Shown here: piece by piece, positions 14,511-22,556 of the stretch
Layout of the letters: each line of letters opens with the position of its first letter
Position numbering within the stretch: the stretch's first letter is position 1
Assembly (NCBI GenBank): GCA_028288515.1
Contig: JAQBNP010000211.1
Span: 1 to 35,024 of the forward strand
Direction: 5' to 3'
Source: Flaviaestuariibacter sp.
Lineage (GTDB): Bacteria > Bacteroidota > Bacteroidia > Chitinophagales > Chitinophagaceae
DNA length: 35,024 bases
The notes under the pieces: model-generated
Told to the model about the DNA's origin: nothing
Seen by the model: the letters and a program-made list of their open reading frames with translations, nothing else
Database searches by the model: none
Translations under genes and position numbers: made by a program

Positions 14511-16679
14511 TCAGTAGAACTTGGCGCGGTTGTCCTTGATGTTGGCATCCGTTTTCAGCGGCTCGATCAGGGAATTGCCCTGGCCCTGCTGCATCTGGCT
14601 CATAAAGTTCTGGCGCGCCTGCTGCTGCAGGAACCGGCGCTGGTCGGCGACGCTGCCACCGGCATCCGGCAGGGCGCTTTGGTTGTCGACACGCAGAACG
14701 AACACACCGGACTGGCCCTCGATCGCTTCCGGAACAACCTTACCCTTGTTGGCGGGGTTGAAGGCGGCGCCGATCACGCGGGACTCAAATCCGAGGCCCT
14801 GGTTATTGCCATTGAAGTGCAGGCTGTCAACCGGTTGAACGGGTTGGCCCACCTTGGCGGCGGCCGCCTCGAGGGTCGTGATCGGTCCCAGGTTTTGCTT
14901 GATGCGCTCCGCTTTCTTCTTGTTGCGCAGGATCGGCTCCACGACTGTTCGGGCAGCAGTGGCGCTTTGAACGCCGGCCTTGTTGATGTCGGTGACAACG
15001 GCCACGATATAGGCTTCGCCGATGCGCTCCGGTGCAATCACATCGCCTTTGTCGGCGCTGTAGATGCTGCGAACAAAGGAGCGCGAGGCGCCGATCCCGG
15101 AAACCTGGTATTCGCTCTCTTTAATGTCCGTGGCCGTCATGGGGCGGATGCCTTTGCTTTGAAGCTTCGCGGCATTGGCGCGGAAGGATTCGATGTCCTT
15201 GCTGTTGGCGGCGAACTGGCTGGCCGCCGTGCTGGCCGCGTTTTCCGTTTCATCGCTTGCCTCGATCGGGCGCGCGAAATAAGCGATCTTATAGGCAGGT
15301 GACGAGCCCTTGTGCGCGAGAACTTCCATGACATGGTAGCCCATTTCCGTTTTTACGACATCGACGGTACCAACCGGGTTGGTGAAGAGGAAGTCGTTAA
15401 ATGGCGCATACATCTGGCCAGTGAATACATTTTCATACACACCGCCCTTTTCCTTGCTGCCCGGGTCTTCGGAGAAGCGGGTCACGAGGGAGTCGAACGA
15501 CTGGCCGGCGCGAACCAGGCCGAGCACGCTGTCGGCGATCTTCTTGGCAGACGCGTCGTCGCGGACAGGCACCATCTGGCCGTTCTGCGGGTTGCGCTGG
15601 TAGGTTGAGATCAGGATATGGCGCACCTTGGCGGTGTCGGGGAGCTGCTTTACGTCGAGAATGCGGGACATGGCGTAGACGGCGTTCTGCGAGCCATCGA
15701 GGTAGGGGCCATAGGTGACGCCGACGGGGGCGCTGAGGATGGCCTCCTTATTTGGCTGGCGCATGGCGCTGCGGGAGATATAGCCATTATAGAAAGGCAT
15801 CACGCTGTTGTTCTGCGCGAGAAAGTTCTCGTAGTTCCTGGCGCTGTCGAATGCCGGCTTGAGCTTCAGGAGGGTTTGCTGAACGGCGGCCGAGTCGGCT
15901 GCGGTTGGTGTCGCGGAAAAAGCGACGTAGCTGATGGAGCGCGTTTCTTCCTTTTGCTCGAAGTCGGAGCGGTGGGCATTCACGTAATCGCTGATCTCGC
16001 TGTCCGTCACCTTCACGGCGCTGTCGGAGATCGTACCGTAGGGAACGGCAACGAAGGCGACCTTGGCAATCAGGTTATTGTCGGCGTTTTGCTTTTCGAT
16101 CATCCATTTCGGGAAATAGAAGGTGTTGGCAAGAAGCGATGTGTACTTCTCGGTGCGGCGCTGGTCGCGGAGGTAGCTTACGTATTGGGCAAGCTGCTCG
16201 CGCTCTTCGGCGGAGCCTTTCTTGATCTGGTTGATCTGCGCCTGGGCGGCGGCGCCATTATATCGGCTTGTGGCCGAATCCGTAAAGCGCTGCTTGAGGT
16301 CGGCAGGAGGGTTGGTGCCGAAGAGGATATCGTTGATCTCCTTATCGCTGACCTGGATGCCGAGCTTCTCGTACTGGTCTTCGAGGAGGGTCTGTGTGAC
16401 CTCCTGGTTCCAGACGGCGGCAATGGCGTCCTGGCGGCCTGCATCGCCCATGTCGTAGCCTTGCTGGCGGCTCTGCTCTTCACGCGCTTTGACCTTCTCG
16501 TCGAATTCGGCTGTCTTGATCTTCTTTCCATTGATGCTGCCGACGACGTTGGAGCCACCGCCGAAGAGATTGCTGCGGCCGGTGAAGGCATCCATTAAGA
16601 TGAAGCCGACGAGGGACACCGCGATCGCGATCACCGCGATCCGTGCGTACTTATCCCTGATACTTTGAATAACTGACAT
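14511..16679 (-). CDS. Membrane-anchored SurA/PpiD-type peptidylprolyl isomerase
   Basis: A periplasmic folding factor for exported and outer-membrane proteins. The ATG at 16679 gives MSVIQSIRDKYARIAVIAIA and 722 residues. A membrane helix at about residues 13-31 anchors the protein. Residues about 45-200 resemble the SurA N-terminal chaperone domain (SINGKKIKTAEFDEKVK). A parvulin rotamase domain spans about 350-455 (VRHILISTYQ, SFDSLVTRFSEDPGSKEKGG, VKTEMGYHVMEVL). A second, degenerate rotamase-like region may follow. The architecture is that of PpiD, though longer than the roughly 620 residues of the E. coli protein. It has a canonical promoter at 16716-16745 inside the oriC interval and a strong terminator. 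It is monocistronic. Confidence 0.92.
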   Translation of the reverse strand: MSVIQSIRDKYARIAVIAIAVSLVGFILMDAFTGRSNLFGGGSNVVGSINGKKIKTAEFDEKVKAREEQSRQQGYDMGDAGRQDAIAAVWNQEVTQTLLEDQYEKLGIQVSDKEINDILFGTNPPADLKQRFTDSATSRYNGAAAQAQINQIKKGSAEEREQLAQYVSYLRDQRRTEKYTSLLANTFYFPKWMIEKQNADNNLIAKVAFVAVPYGTISDSAVKVTDSEISDYVNAHRSDFEQKEETRSISYVAFSATPTAADSAAVQQTLLKLKPAFDSARNYENFLAQNNSVMPFYNGYISRSAMRQPNKEAILSAPVGVTYGPYLDGSQNAVYAMSRILDVKQLPDTAKVRHILISTYQRNPQNGQMVPVRDDASAKKIADSVLGLVRAGQSFDSLVTRFSEDPGSKEKGGVYENVFTGQMYAPFNDFLFTNPVGTVDVVKTEMGYHVMEVLAHKGSSPAYKIAYFARPIEASDETENAASTAASQFAANSKDIESFRANAAKLQSKGIRPMTATDIKESEYQVSGIGASRSFVRSIYSADKGDVIAPERIGEAYIVAVVTDINKAGVQSATAARTVVEPILRNKKKAERIKQNLGPITTLEAAAAKVGQPVQPVDSLHFNGNNQGLGFESRVIGAAFNPANKGKVVPEAIEGQSGVFVLRVDNQSALPDAGGSVADQRRFLQQQARQNFMSQMQQGQGNSLIEPLKTDANIKDNRAKFY

Positions 16680-16715
16680 AGGTGGAGGAGTTTCGGTTTT
16701 TATGTAAACAGTGGG

Positions 16716-16745
16716 CAAATTTAGGGGATTCGATGTTATCAACAA
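16716..16745 (-). promoter_or_regulatory. Promoter of the SurA/PpiD-like foldase gene
   Basis: On the minus strand TTG (16745-16743), a 19-nt spacer and TAAATTTG (16723-16716) match the phylum consensus, ending 36 nt before the ATG. It overlaps a one-mismatch DnaA box at 16736-16744, so DnaA could influence it. Confidence 0.6.
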
Positions 16746-17190
16746 TCGGTGGAAAACAGCCAAAACCCTATATTTTCCAATGGTTTCCGGTGGTCGGAGC
16801 AGCCGGCGCGCACCGGTCCGGCGCGGGGCATTCCGACGACCCCCGGTGTTTGCCCGCCGGGCTGTGGATTTCGTCCGGCGGGTGTGAATAACCGTTGTGG
16901 AACTGTGACATGGAACGTGGCCAGATGGTCAGTAAAATGATTAGGGTTGGATGGTCGGGCCGGGTTGCCGGATAAGTCGATGGTTTTCCGCAGGCTATTC
17001 ACAGGTCGAAAAAATACGATACCTGCCGCGTGTTTTCACAATGGTAAATCCACATCCCTGTGGAAAAAACAGCGCGGTGCCCGGCCCATTGATACCTTTG
17101 CTGTGAATAAGGACCGCGATCCTGTGAATAACTGCACCAAATTTGCATCCTTCAAAAACCGGGGTCGAATTATCCACCAATTCACAGCCC

Positions 17191-17242
17191 TAGTAGTAGT
17201 AGGTTTCTTTTATAAATTAAATAGAATACTAGTAGTTATTAT
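17191..17242 (+). other. DnaA-trio run and AT-rich unwinding element of oriC
   Basis: Four TAG triplets at 17191-17202 follow a DnaA box (17170-17178) and a short GC step (GCCC). The next 40 bp are almost entirely A and T, up to the nadA start codon. This order (box, GC step, trios, AT-rich DNA) is that of the bacterial basal unwinding system. Confidence 0.7.
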
Positions 17243-18256
17243 ATGCAAGGGGAAATGTTGATAGCCGCCGAAAACGAGATCCTGGAGAACGGATTCCTCG
17301 ACCGGCCGATCGATCCGACGCTGGACCTGTTCGCCGAGATCGAGAAGCTCAAGAAAGAAAAGAATGCCGTGATCCTGGCCCACCTGTACCAGGAGCCCGA
17401 TATCCAGGACATCGCCGATTTTATCGGTGACTCCCTCGGCCTGGCGGAAAAGGCCGCCCAGACCAACGCCGATATGATCGTCTTTGCCGGCGTCCACTTC
17501 ATGGCCGAGACCGCCAAGATCCTCAACCCCTCCAAAAAGGTGGTCATCCCCGACTTTAAAGCGGGCTGCTCCCTGAGCGAAAGCTGCCCGCCACCCCTGT
17601 TCCGCAAGTTCCGGGAGCAGCACCCCGACCATATCGTGATCTCCTACATCAACTGCAGCGCCGGCATCAAGGCGCTGACGGACGTGATCTGCACCTCCTC
17701 CAACGCGAAGGCGATCGTGGAGAGCTTCCCGCCCGACCAGAAGATCATCTTTGCGCCCGACCGCAACCTCGGCGGCTGGATTAACCGGGAAACAGGCCGC
17801 AACATGCTGCTCTGGAACGGCGCCTGCATGGTTCACGAGATCTTCTCGCTGGAAAAGATCACCCGCCTGAAGGTGCGTCACCCGAACGCAAAGCTCATTT
17901 CCCACCCCGAGTGCGAGGAGCCGGTCCTGCGCATCTCCGACTTTGTCGGGTCCACGACCCAGCTGCTGGCCTATGTGAAGAATACCCCCAACCAGGAGTT
18001 CATCGTGGCCACGGAGGCAGGGATTCTTCACCAGATGCAAAAGCAGGCCCCCGGGAAGACCCTTATTCCGGCCCCTCCTGACAACCACTGCGCCTGCAAT
18101 GATTGTCCCCACATGAAGCGCAATACCCTCGAGAAGGTGTACCTGTGCATGAAATACGAGCAACCTGAGATCATCATGGACGAAACGCTGCGCCTCCAGG
18201 CCAAAGGATCGCTCGACCGGATGCTGGAGATCAGCCGGCAGGTGGGAATCCTGTAG
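17243..18256 (+). CDS. nadA: Quinolinate synthase A
   Basis: NadA condenses iminoaspartate with dihydroxyacetone phosphate to quinolinate for de novo NAD synthesis, using a [4Fe-4S] cluster. The 337 residues include [24 protein letters not shown], the cluster ligands C109 (KAGCSLSE), C195 (NGACMVHE) and C288 (NDCPHMKRN), and the family landmarks [23 protein letters not shown] and HPECEEPV. Met1 at 17243 lies directly at the AT-rich end of oriC. Met5 is an alternative start. No nadB or nadC is in the window, while nadD is at 32157. Transcription probably starts inside the origin interval, but no clear promoter was found. Confidence 0.96.
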   Translation: MQGEMLIAAENEILENGFLDRPIDPTLDLFAEIEKLKKEKNAVILAHLYQEPDIQDIADFIGDSLGLAEKAAQTNADMIVFAGVHFMAETAKILNPSKKVVIPDFKAGCSLSESCPPPLFRKFREQHPDHIVISYINCSAGIKALTDVICTSSNAKAIVESFPPDQKIIFAPDRNLGGWINRETGRNMLLWNGACMVHEIFSLEKITRLKVRHPNAKLISHPECEEPVLRISDFVGSTTQLLAYVKNTPNQEFIVATEAGILHQMQKQAPGKTLIPAPPDNHCACNDCPHMKRNTLEKVYLCMKYEQPEIIMDETLRLQAKGSLDRMLEISRQVGIL

Positions 18257-18588
18257 AATATCGAATCTTGAATATTGAATGATGAAGTCCGTTGTTCGGC
18301 GTTTTTGAAATATTCGATAATCAATGTTCAGTGGTCAATGCTCGGGGTGGCACTCCGGCGGGTGATAATCGATCATTGAACATTGATTATTGATTGTTCC
18401 CTGGCTGTTTCCCTTCTACATTGGATATTCCTTGTTCGATATTCAATAATCAATTCTCGATGCTCAGGGAGGCGTCCCCGCGGGTGAAAATTGAGAATTG
18501 ATCATCGATCATTGATTGTTCCCTGGCTGTTTCCCTTCTACATTCGATATTCCTTGTTCGATATTCGATATTGCCTACGCGTGCGCCG
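18257..18588. repeat. 122-bp tandem duplication of hairpin-forming intergenic repeats
   Basis: Two adjacent, partly diverged copies with a 122-bp period lie at about 18315-18580. Matched anchors are ATGCTC at 18338 and 18460, and ATTGATTGTTCCCTGGCTG at 18389 and 18511. Each copy can form a hairpin: a perfect 14-bp stem 18317-18330 with 18377-18390 in the first, and a 10-bp stem 18449-18458 with 18493-18502 in the second. The loops are GC-rich. The words TCAATGTTCA, CGATATTC and ATTGATTATTG belong to the window-wide repeat family. Confidence 0.75.
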
Positions 18589-18589
18589 G

Positions 18590-18820
18590 GCGGCAAGGTT
18601 TATTGGTGAAGCGGGTCCATGTAGAAGTGAAGCGGCGATGTTTACGTCGAAAGCGGCGACATGTAGCCGCCGAGCGGCGTGGTTTGTTTCAAAAGAGGCT
18701 CAATGTGAACGACGGGCGGCTCCATCCGGATGCAAAGCCGCCTGACATCGACCGCAAATGTCCCTATGTGGGCGGAGAGCGGCTTCATGGGAGTCCAAAG
18801 CGGCCCGTGCACAAAAAAAG
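18590..18820. repeat. Eleven-unit array of degenerate 21-bp tandem repeats
   Basis: Eleven consecutive units of exactly 21 bp start at 18590, 18611, 18632, 18653, 18674, 18695, 18716, 18737, 18758, 18779 and 18800, with no insertions or deletions. The shared pattern is GCGGC at positions 1-5, ATGT or GTTT at 9-12, a purine often at 13 and AA at 20-21. The middle and positions 14-19 vary freely. The last unit runs into the terminator of the minus-strand gene. The 21-bp period equals two DNA turns and also seven codons, but no translation start or protein pattern supports coding. Confidence 0.85.
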
Positions 18821-18837
18821 GAGCGACGTGGCTCCTT
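18811..18837 (-). terminator. Rho-independent terminator after the duplicated-domain protein
   Basis: The stem AAGGAGC with GCTCCTT (818-824 with 831-837 of 18.8 kb) and a 6-nt loop are followed on the minus strand by a T-run, 7 bp beyond the stop codon at 18844. Confidence 0.85.
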
Positions 18838-18843
18838 CCCTTT

Positions 18844-19593
18844 TCATTTCCCTTGTTTGATCTTCCCAAACCGATGCCTCCCGAACAGCGCCCTGGCTTC
18901 CGGGTGTTTTTTGGGGTCGAGGCTTTGGGCGTAGGCCTTGACACGGTTGCCGGTGTCAACGAGACCGGTTTCGGCTTTGTAGAGGACGTCGTTGCGGTTC
19001 CGGATCTTGGTCATCTTTTCCGACTCGGCCGACGGCACCGCCATGTTGTGGGCGTTCAGGCGCTGCAGGGTGGCCTGGAGGGCGGCGATGGTGAGGTCGG
19101 TCTCTTCCGGCTTGTAGCTGGCTTCCTGCCGGCAGACGTCGATCAGTCGCTCGAAATTGGTGGCCATCATGTCGTAGCTGCGTTGAGACACGGAGCGGCT
19201 GGCGTGGGGTTCGGTCTTGCCGGTGGCGGCGGGCGGTGCCTCGTCGACGGGAGATTTGCGCCAGCCTTTGAGTCGCCGGTGGGCGGCCCTGATTTGCTCC
19301 ATGGCCTGTGGAGAGGCGCCGGAGGCGGAGAAGGCCTTGACCACGCGGGTGGAGAGGGCTTCGGCCAGGCGGAAGTCCTCGCGGCGCAGCTGGGTGGCCT
19401 GGAGGAAGGCGGCGACGCTGCGGTCCGCCACCTGGTGGGCGGTGAGGGCATTGTTGTACAGGAGCTCGAGAGCGGCGATCTTGAGCGCCTCGTTGGAGGG
19501 GCGGTAGCCGGTGGCGAGCTTTCGGCAGTCTTCGATGAGATGCCCGGCCGTGGCAATGTTTTTTGCGTGGCCGGTGTCGGAGGAACGTGGCAT
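18844..19593 (-). CDS. Unknown helical protein with an internal duplication
   Basis: 249 residues, soluble, with no signal peptide, basic overall. I recognise no family. An internal repeat is visible: residues about 17-52 (HLIEDCRKLATGYRPSNEAL, then KIAALELLYNNALTAHQ) align with about 148-186 (RLIDVCRQEASYKPEETDLT, then IAALQATLQRLNAHN). The two halves are joined by a Pro/Ala-rich linker (WRKSPVDEAPPAATGKTEPH) and each is followed by a helix with a long polar face. The halves probably form similar helical bundles. The gene is isolated, with its own terminator at 18811-18837. Codon choice looks like the surrounding GC-rich genes, so it is probably real. Confidence 0.75.
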   Translation of the reverse strand: MPRSSDTGHAKNIATAGHLIEDCRKLATGYRPSNEALKIAALELLYNNALTAHQVADRSVAAFLQATQLRREDFRLAEALSTRVVKAFSASGASPQAMEQIRAAHRRLKGWRKSPVDEAPPAATGKTEPHASRSVSQRSYDMMATNFERLIDVCRQEASYKPEETDLTIAALQATLQRLNAHNMAVPSAESEKMTKIRNRNDVLYKAETGLVDTGNRVKAYAQSLDPKKHPEARALFGRHRFGKIKQGK

Positions 19594-19985
19594 GGGCTTG
19601 AGGTTTTAGAGGTGAAGAAATTGGAGAACGTCTAAAGGTCGCCGACTTTTTCCGGCCAAACAATACGTATTAATACGGGGGTGGAGGAACGAGTTTTTGA
19701 ACCACGAAGGCAGGAGGGAGAGCGAAGGAGGAGGAAAGTCAAAAGTCAAAAGTCAAAAGTCAGAAGGCTGGACTCACAACTCACCCCTCACAACTCACCC
19801 CTCATCCCTCACCAAACGACCCCTTTCACGATTCACTATTCACTATTGAAGATTCACGAGTAGGAATTGCAGATATGTAGTGTCAGCATTTACTAAGTTC
19901 GTGTGCTGCCGTTGGTGGCGCCGAACGAAAGACCGCTCGATTGCGCCTTTCAGCCCCCGCCATTTTATAAATCAGAAACGCTCCT
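19594..19985. other. Gene-free stretch with simple repeat words
   Basis: A palindromic ATACGTATTAATACG-like stretch lies near 19662-19677 upstream of the minus-strand gene. AAAGTCAAAAGTCAAAAGTC occurs near 19736-19760, CTCACAACTCACCCCTCAC words at about 19772-19815, and CACGATTCACTATTCAC at about 19830-19846. From about 19865 base composition turns AT-richer. No gene is supported. Confidence 0.5.
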
Positions 19986-20522
19986 ATGGTCTCCATTCTA
20001 GATCGACAGCGTGTGCCATTGGTAATGATGGCTCTTTTCGTACTCCTGTTCGGTTGTCTGTCTGCGGGAACGCATGGTTCTATAAACGCGTACCAGTATC
20101 CAGTGACGAAGTATCGATTGGCCGAAGTGGTGGACAGCATCATTGACCATAGTCCTTCGATTCGTCGTGATTCGATGAGAAATTACATGATTGACATGAC
20201 CAATGGAAAAAACGACACCATTGAGAACAGGTACTACAATGACGATACGACCTACCAAACAATTTACGTGAAGACAGCCAAAGGGTATGACAGCTACATC
20301 TTCCGGTTCGGAGGTGGAAGGGAGGAGGGGGATACCTCAGGATCTTCCAACATTTCTGTTGCGTATGCATACGATGAGCAGGGGCATGGCGGCAGTGAGG
20401 GCAACGGCGCCTTTTCCTGGTATAACGGTCGTTTGAAGCGGCGGGTATTGGACGTGTTTGAATCCGAATTAGTATCGAAGGTGGATCGTGCTTTGGGGGT
20501 GAAGGGTGAAGTGGTGAGATGA
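19986..20522 (+). CDS. Unknown exported or membrane-anchored small protein
   Basis: 178 residues. A basic N-terminus and hydrophobic stretch (RVPLVMMALFVLLFGCLSAG) form a signal peptide, with LFGC as a possible lipobox although the surrounding residues are not ideal. The rest is polar with a Gly/Ser-rich middle (FRFGGGREEGDTSGSSN) and no known domain. It is the first of four AT-richer plus-strand genes that look like an accessory cluster. The start ATG at 19986 is preceded by an upstream region without a clear ribosome site. Function unknown. Confidence 0.65.
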   Translation: MVSILDRQRVPLVMMALFVLLFGCLSAGTHGSINAYQYPVTKYRLAEVVDSIIDHSPSIRRDSMRNYMIDMTNGKNDTIENRYYNDDTTYQTIYVKTAKGYDSYIFRFGGGREEGDTSGSSNISVAYAYDEQGHGGSEGNGAFSWYNGRLKRRVLDVFESELVSKVDRALGVKGEVVR

Positions 20523-20695
20523 GGTGTGACAGATGGGCTGCTATGTTGCCCTCGTCTTATTTTTGTATAATCAAATCTCACTTCAAGGTTTCGTCCATCG
20601 CATTGATGCCGTCGTTAAAAGCAGTCCTGTACACTCATGATGGTGAAAGCTAAAAGAAGTTTTTTTATTGCTTCTTCCTCGCACTCACCCTGTTC

Positions 20696-21163
20696 ATGGT
20701 GTTGCTGTTTATTTCTGTTTTTAGTCAACAGCTGATAGGAATTCAAATCATTAAGATCTCGATCCACAATGATCGGGACTTCAGGATACATGCACTCTTG
20801 GGTGCACTTTGTTTATTAGTCTTTGGCCCGCCTGCGTGGCATAACTCGAAGCAGGTCGCTGTTGACCCGGTTAACAGGCTTGTCACGATACGAATTCCAT
20901 TTGCGCGGTTGCAGACCTTTCGCCTCGAAGAACTGGATGGAATGTTCAGGTCTTCCATCCGGAGGGGGAAGGGGAATGCGGCCTATGAAGTGATCTACCT
21001 GATGAAGCAAGGGAAAGTTATTGCCTATATCGATGAATTGTTCTGTTCCAACATAAGTGCGGTTCGACTGTCCTTAAAGTACATGCACAACTTAGGCTTT
21101 CAAAAGATGACACTCGGGAAGCGACTCAATGTTATTCTTGGGCTGCCAATCAAAGTTTCCTGA
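20696..21163 (+). CDS. Unknown membrane protein, probably with its start lost to a T-tract frameshift
   Basis: From ATG 20696 the frame gives 155 residues with two hydrophobic segments (MVLLFISVFSQQLIGIQI; ALLGALCLLVFGPPAW) and a C-terminal soluble domain (VAVDPVNRLVTIRIPFARLQ, then VIYLMKQGKVIAYIDELF). Upstream, ATGs at 20637/20640 start in another frame, MMVKAKRSFF. Adding one T to the T7 run at 20660-20666 joins the frames and yields a complete first membrane helix (FFYCFFLALTLFMVLLF). The soluble domain resembles that of the gene at 22068, so the two are likely paralogs with a PH-like fold. It ends 5 bp before the next gene. Function unknown. Confidence 0.65.
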   Translation: MVLLFISVFSQQLIGIQIIKISIHNDRDFRIHALLGALCLLVFGPPAWHNSKQVAVDPVNRLVTIRIPFARLQTFRLEELDGMFRSSIRRGKGNAAYEVIYLMKQGKVIAYIDELFCSNISAVRLSLKYMHNLGFQKMTLGKRLNVILGLPIKVS

Positions 21164-21168
21164 AGCCC

Positions 21169-21879
21169 ATGACCAAAAACGTAGACGATACAATCAGGTT
21201 TGCCAATCAGTATTTGAGCTACCTGGTCACGGAATTCAACTTTGAGCCGGTTGCGCTGTACTATGTTTCTTACGAGGCTCATTTCGGGTACCGAAAAGGC
21301 CCGATCGAAATTCATTTCTCCTGCGATGCTGATGGACGCTCGCTCCCCTCGATGGCCGTGCGATTTGATCCGGACCCATCAAGTGCCGGCGACGGCAGCA
21401 AGCGCGCCTCGTACTACCCCGGCGCGGTGGAGTGTTCCATTGCGTTGAGAAAAATGTTCCTTGAACGAAGCGAGAGACTCCGGCCGAAAGAGAGGCGTTT
21501 GGTTGAATGTTCCAACCGGACGAAAAGCGTCAGTAATGATTGTTTCAGGGAGCTTGACGAAGATTACGAAGAAGCGGGCCGGGGTGAAGTGGAAGCGCTC
21601 GTTCGGTATGATGCAGACTTCTTACCAAGGCACGCCGAGATCCTGCAGGGAGACTTTTCTTCGTTTCCGGCAGTGGAGACTTCGAGGGCAGCCACACAGA
21701 CAAAAATTCTACTGCCCCAACGCGACGGAAGCATGAACGTTGTTGATGTGGGCGACGTGACAGGAAGTTCATCTGGCACGCGAACGAGCACTTTCATCGT
21801 TATGGTCACGGTTCTTCTTTTGCTTGTCTTGCTGTTCCTGGTCAAATTACTTTTCTCGATGAGGCTGATGGCATCCTGA
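21169..21879 (+). CDS. Unknown protein with a C-terminal membrane anchor
   Basis: 236 residues. There is no signal peptide. The N-terminal 200 residues are soluble and charged (FANQYLSYLVTEFNFEPVAL, then SYEAHFGYRKGPIEIHFSCD), and the C-terminus has one long hydrophobic helix (FIVMVTVLLLLVLLFLVKLL) followed by a short tail. The topology would place the bulk of the protein in the cytoplasm. No domain is recognised. It starts 5 bp after the preceding membrane-protein gene, so the two are likely co-transcribed. Confidence 0.7.
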   Translation: MTKNVDDTIRFANQYLSYLVTEFNFEPVALYYVSYEAHFGYRKGPIEIHFSCDADGRSLPSMAVRFDPDPSSAGDGSKRASYYPGAVECSIALRKMFLERSERLRPKERRLVECSNRTKSVSNDCFRELDEDYEEAGRGEVEALVRYDADFLPRHAEILQGDFSSFPAVETSRAATQTKILLPQRDGSMNVVDVGDVTGSSSGTRTSTFIVMVTVLLLLVLLFLVKLLFSMRLMAS

Positions 21880-22067
21880 TATCTGTAGTCGAAAGACTTC
21901 AGGATATGCGCTTCCGGTTTGTCAGTCCTGTGATAATGGATAGAAGTAAAATGCTGTTAGGAATTAAGACAAATGCTTCAATCAAAGCGACGTAAGGCGA
22001 TGATGTAAATGTTGGATCGAGAGAGTGAAATGTCAGATATTTAATGTTTCGATAACCCTCCTTATTG

Positions 22068-22556
22068 ATGAAGTCGCGATTCAAGAGACACCTTTTCTTA
22101 AGTTTTTTCATGATCCTCTTTTTGTGGGTCTCAGCAATCGGCGCCCTTTTATTTCCGGGACCAAACGATTTCCTCCGCGGGCTATTTTGCTTGTTCATCA
22201 TTGCTCTTGTTGTGACGTTCTTTATGATCGGCGAGATGCGGTGGCGGATGGTTTCTCTGGAAATGGAGAGGGGCGAACTAGTTGTTTCTACATTCTATGG
22301 CCTGGGGCCTAAATATATCTTCAGGTATTCCGAGTTTGAGGGGTTTCATTGCGGGAAAGGATTTTCAAGGAGGGGAGATTACGAGTATTTGTATCTTGTT
22401 CGGAACGGGCAACCAGACTACGCGCTGTCGCAGTTGTATCATCGAAATTATGCTGAATTGAAAGCAAGCATAATGCAGGAAATTCCATTTCTGGGGTTCA
22501 AGAGTCTTGGAGTATTGGCGCGCTTCAGACGGATGTTCGGGCGGCGCAGCCTCTGA
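22068..22556 (+). CDS. Unknown two-helix membrane protein with PH-like C-terminal domain
   Basis: 162 residues from the ATG at 22068. An earlier TTG at 22065 is rejected. Two membrane helices (FLSFFMILFLWVSAIGALLF; LFCLFIIALVVTFFMIGEM) precede a soluble domain with a strand-rich pattern (VSLEMERGELVVSTFYGLGP, then YIFRYSEFEGFHCGKGF, then EYLYLVRNGQPDYALS). Order, spacing and the YLxLxxxGxxxxY segment parallel the protein at 20696-21163, pointing to duplication within this cluster. It is AT-richer than the flanking genes. Function unknown. Confidence 0.7.
   Translation: MKSRFKRHLFLSFFMILFLWVSAIGALLFPGPNDFLRGLFCLFIIALVVTFFMIGEMRWRMVSLEMERGELVVSTFYGLGPKYIFRYSEFEGFHCGKGFSRRGDYEYLYLVRNGQPDYALSQLYHRNYAELKASIMQEIPFLGFKSLGVLARFRRMFGRRSL

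Larger units (their letters stand above)
16680..17242. other. Predicted chromosomal replication origin (oriC)
   Basis: A 563-bp gene-free interval with a dense cluster of DnaA boxes. Perfect TTATTCACA boxes read on the minus strand lie at 16883-16891, 17102-17110 and 17123-17131, the last two 21 bp apart. One-mismatch boxes are at 16736-16744 (TTATCAACA), 16995-17003 (CTATTCACA), 17059-17067 (TTTTCCACA, minus) and 17170-17178 (TTATCCACC). Weaker ones lie at 17032, 17046 and 17178. At the right end (TAG)4 at 17191-17202 matches the DnaA-trio element and is followed by an AT-rich tract to 17243. dnaN 8 kb away and parS-like sites 16 kb away fit. No coding frame here is credible. Confidence 0.82.

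Noticed and set aside
18491-18745. Small open frame through the 21-bp repeat array
   Set aside because: It starts in the AT-rich hairpin repeat and its regularity comes from the DNA period being a multiple of three. There is no signal, start context or known fold.
18590-18820. CRISPR array
   Set aside because: Units are contiguous and degenerate with no spacer/repeat alternation, 21 bp is too short, and no cas genes are near.
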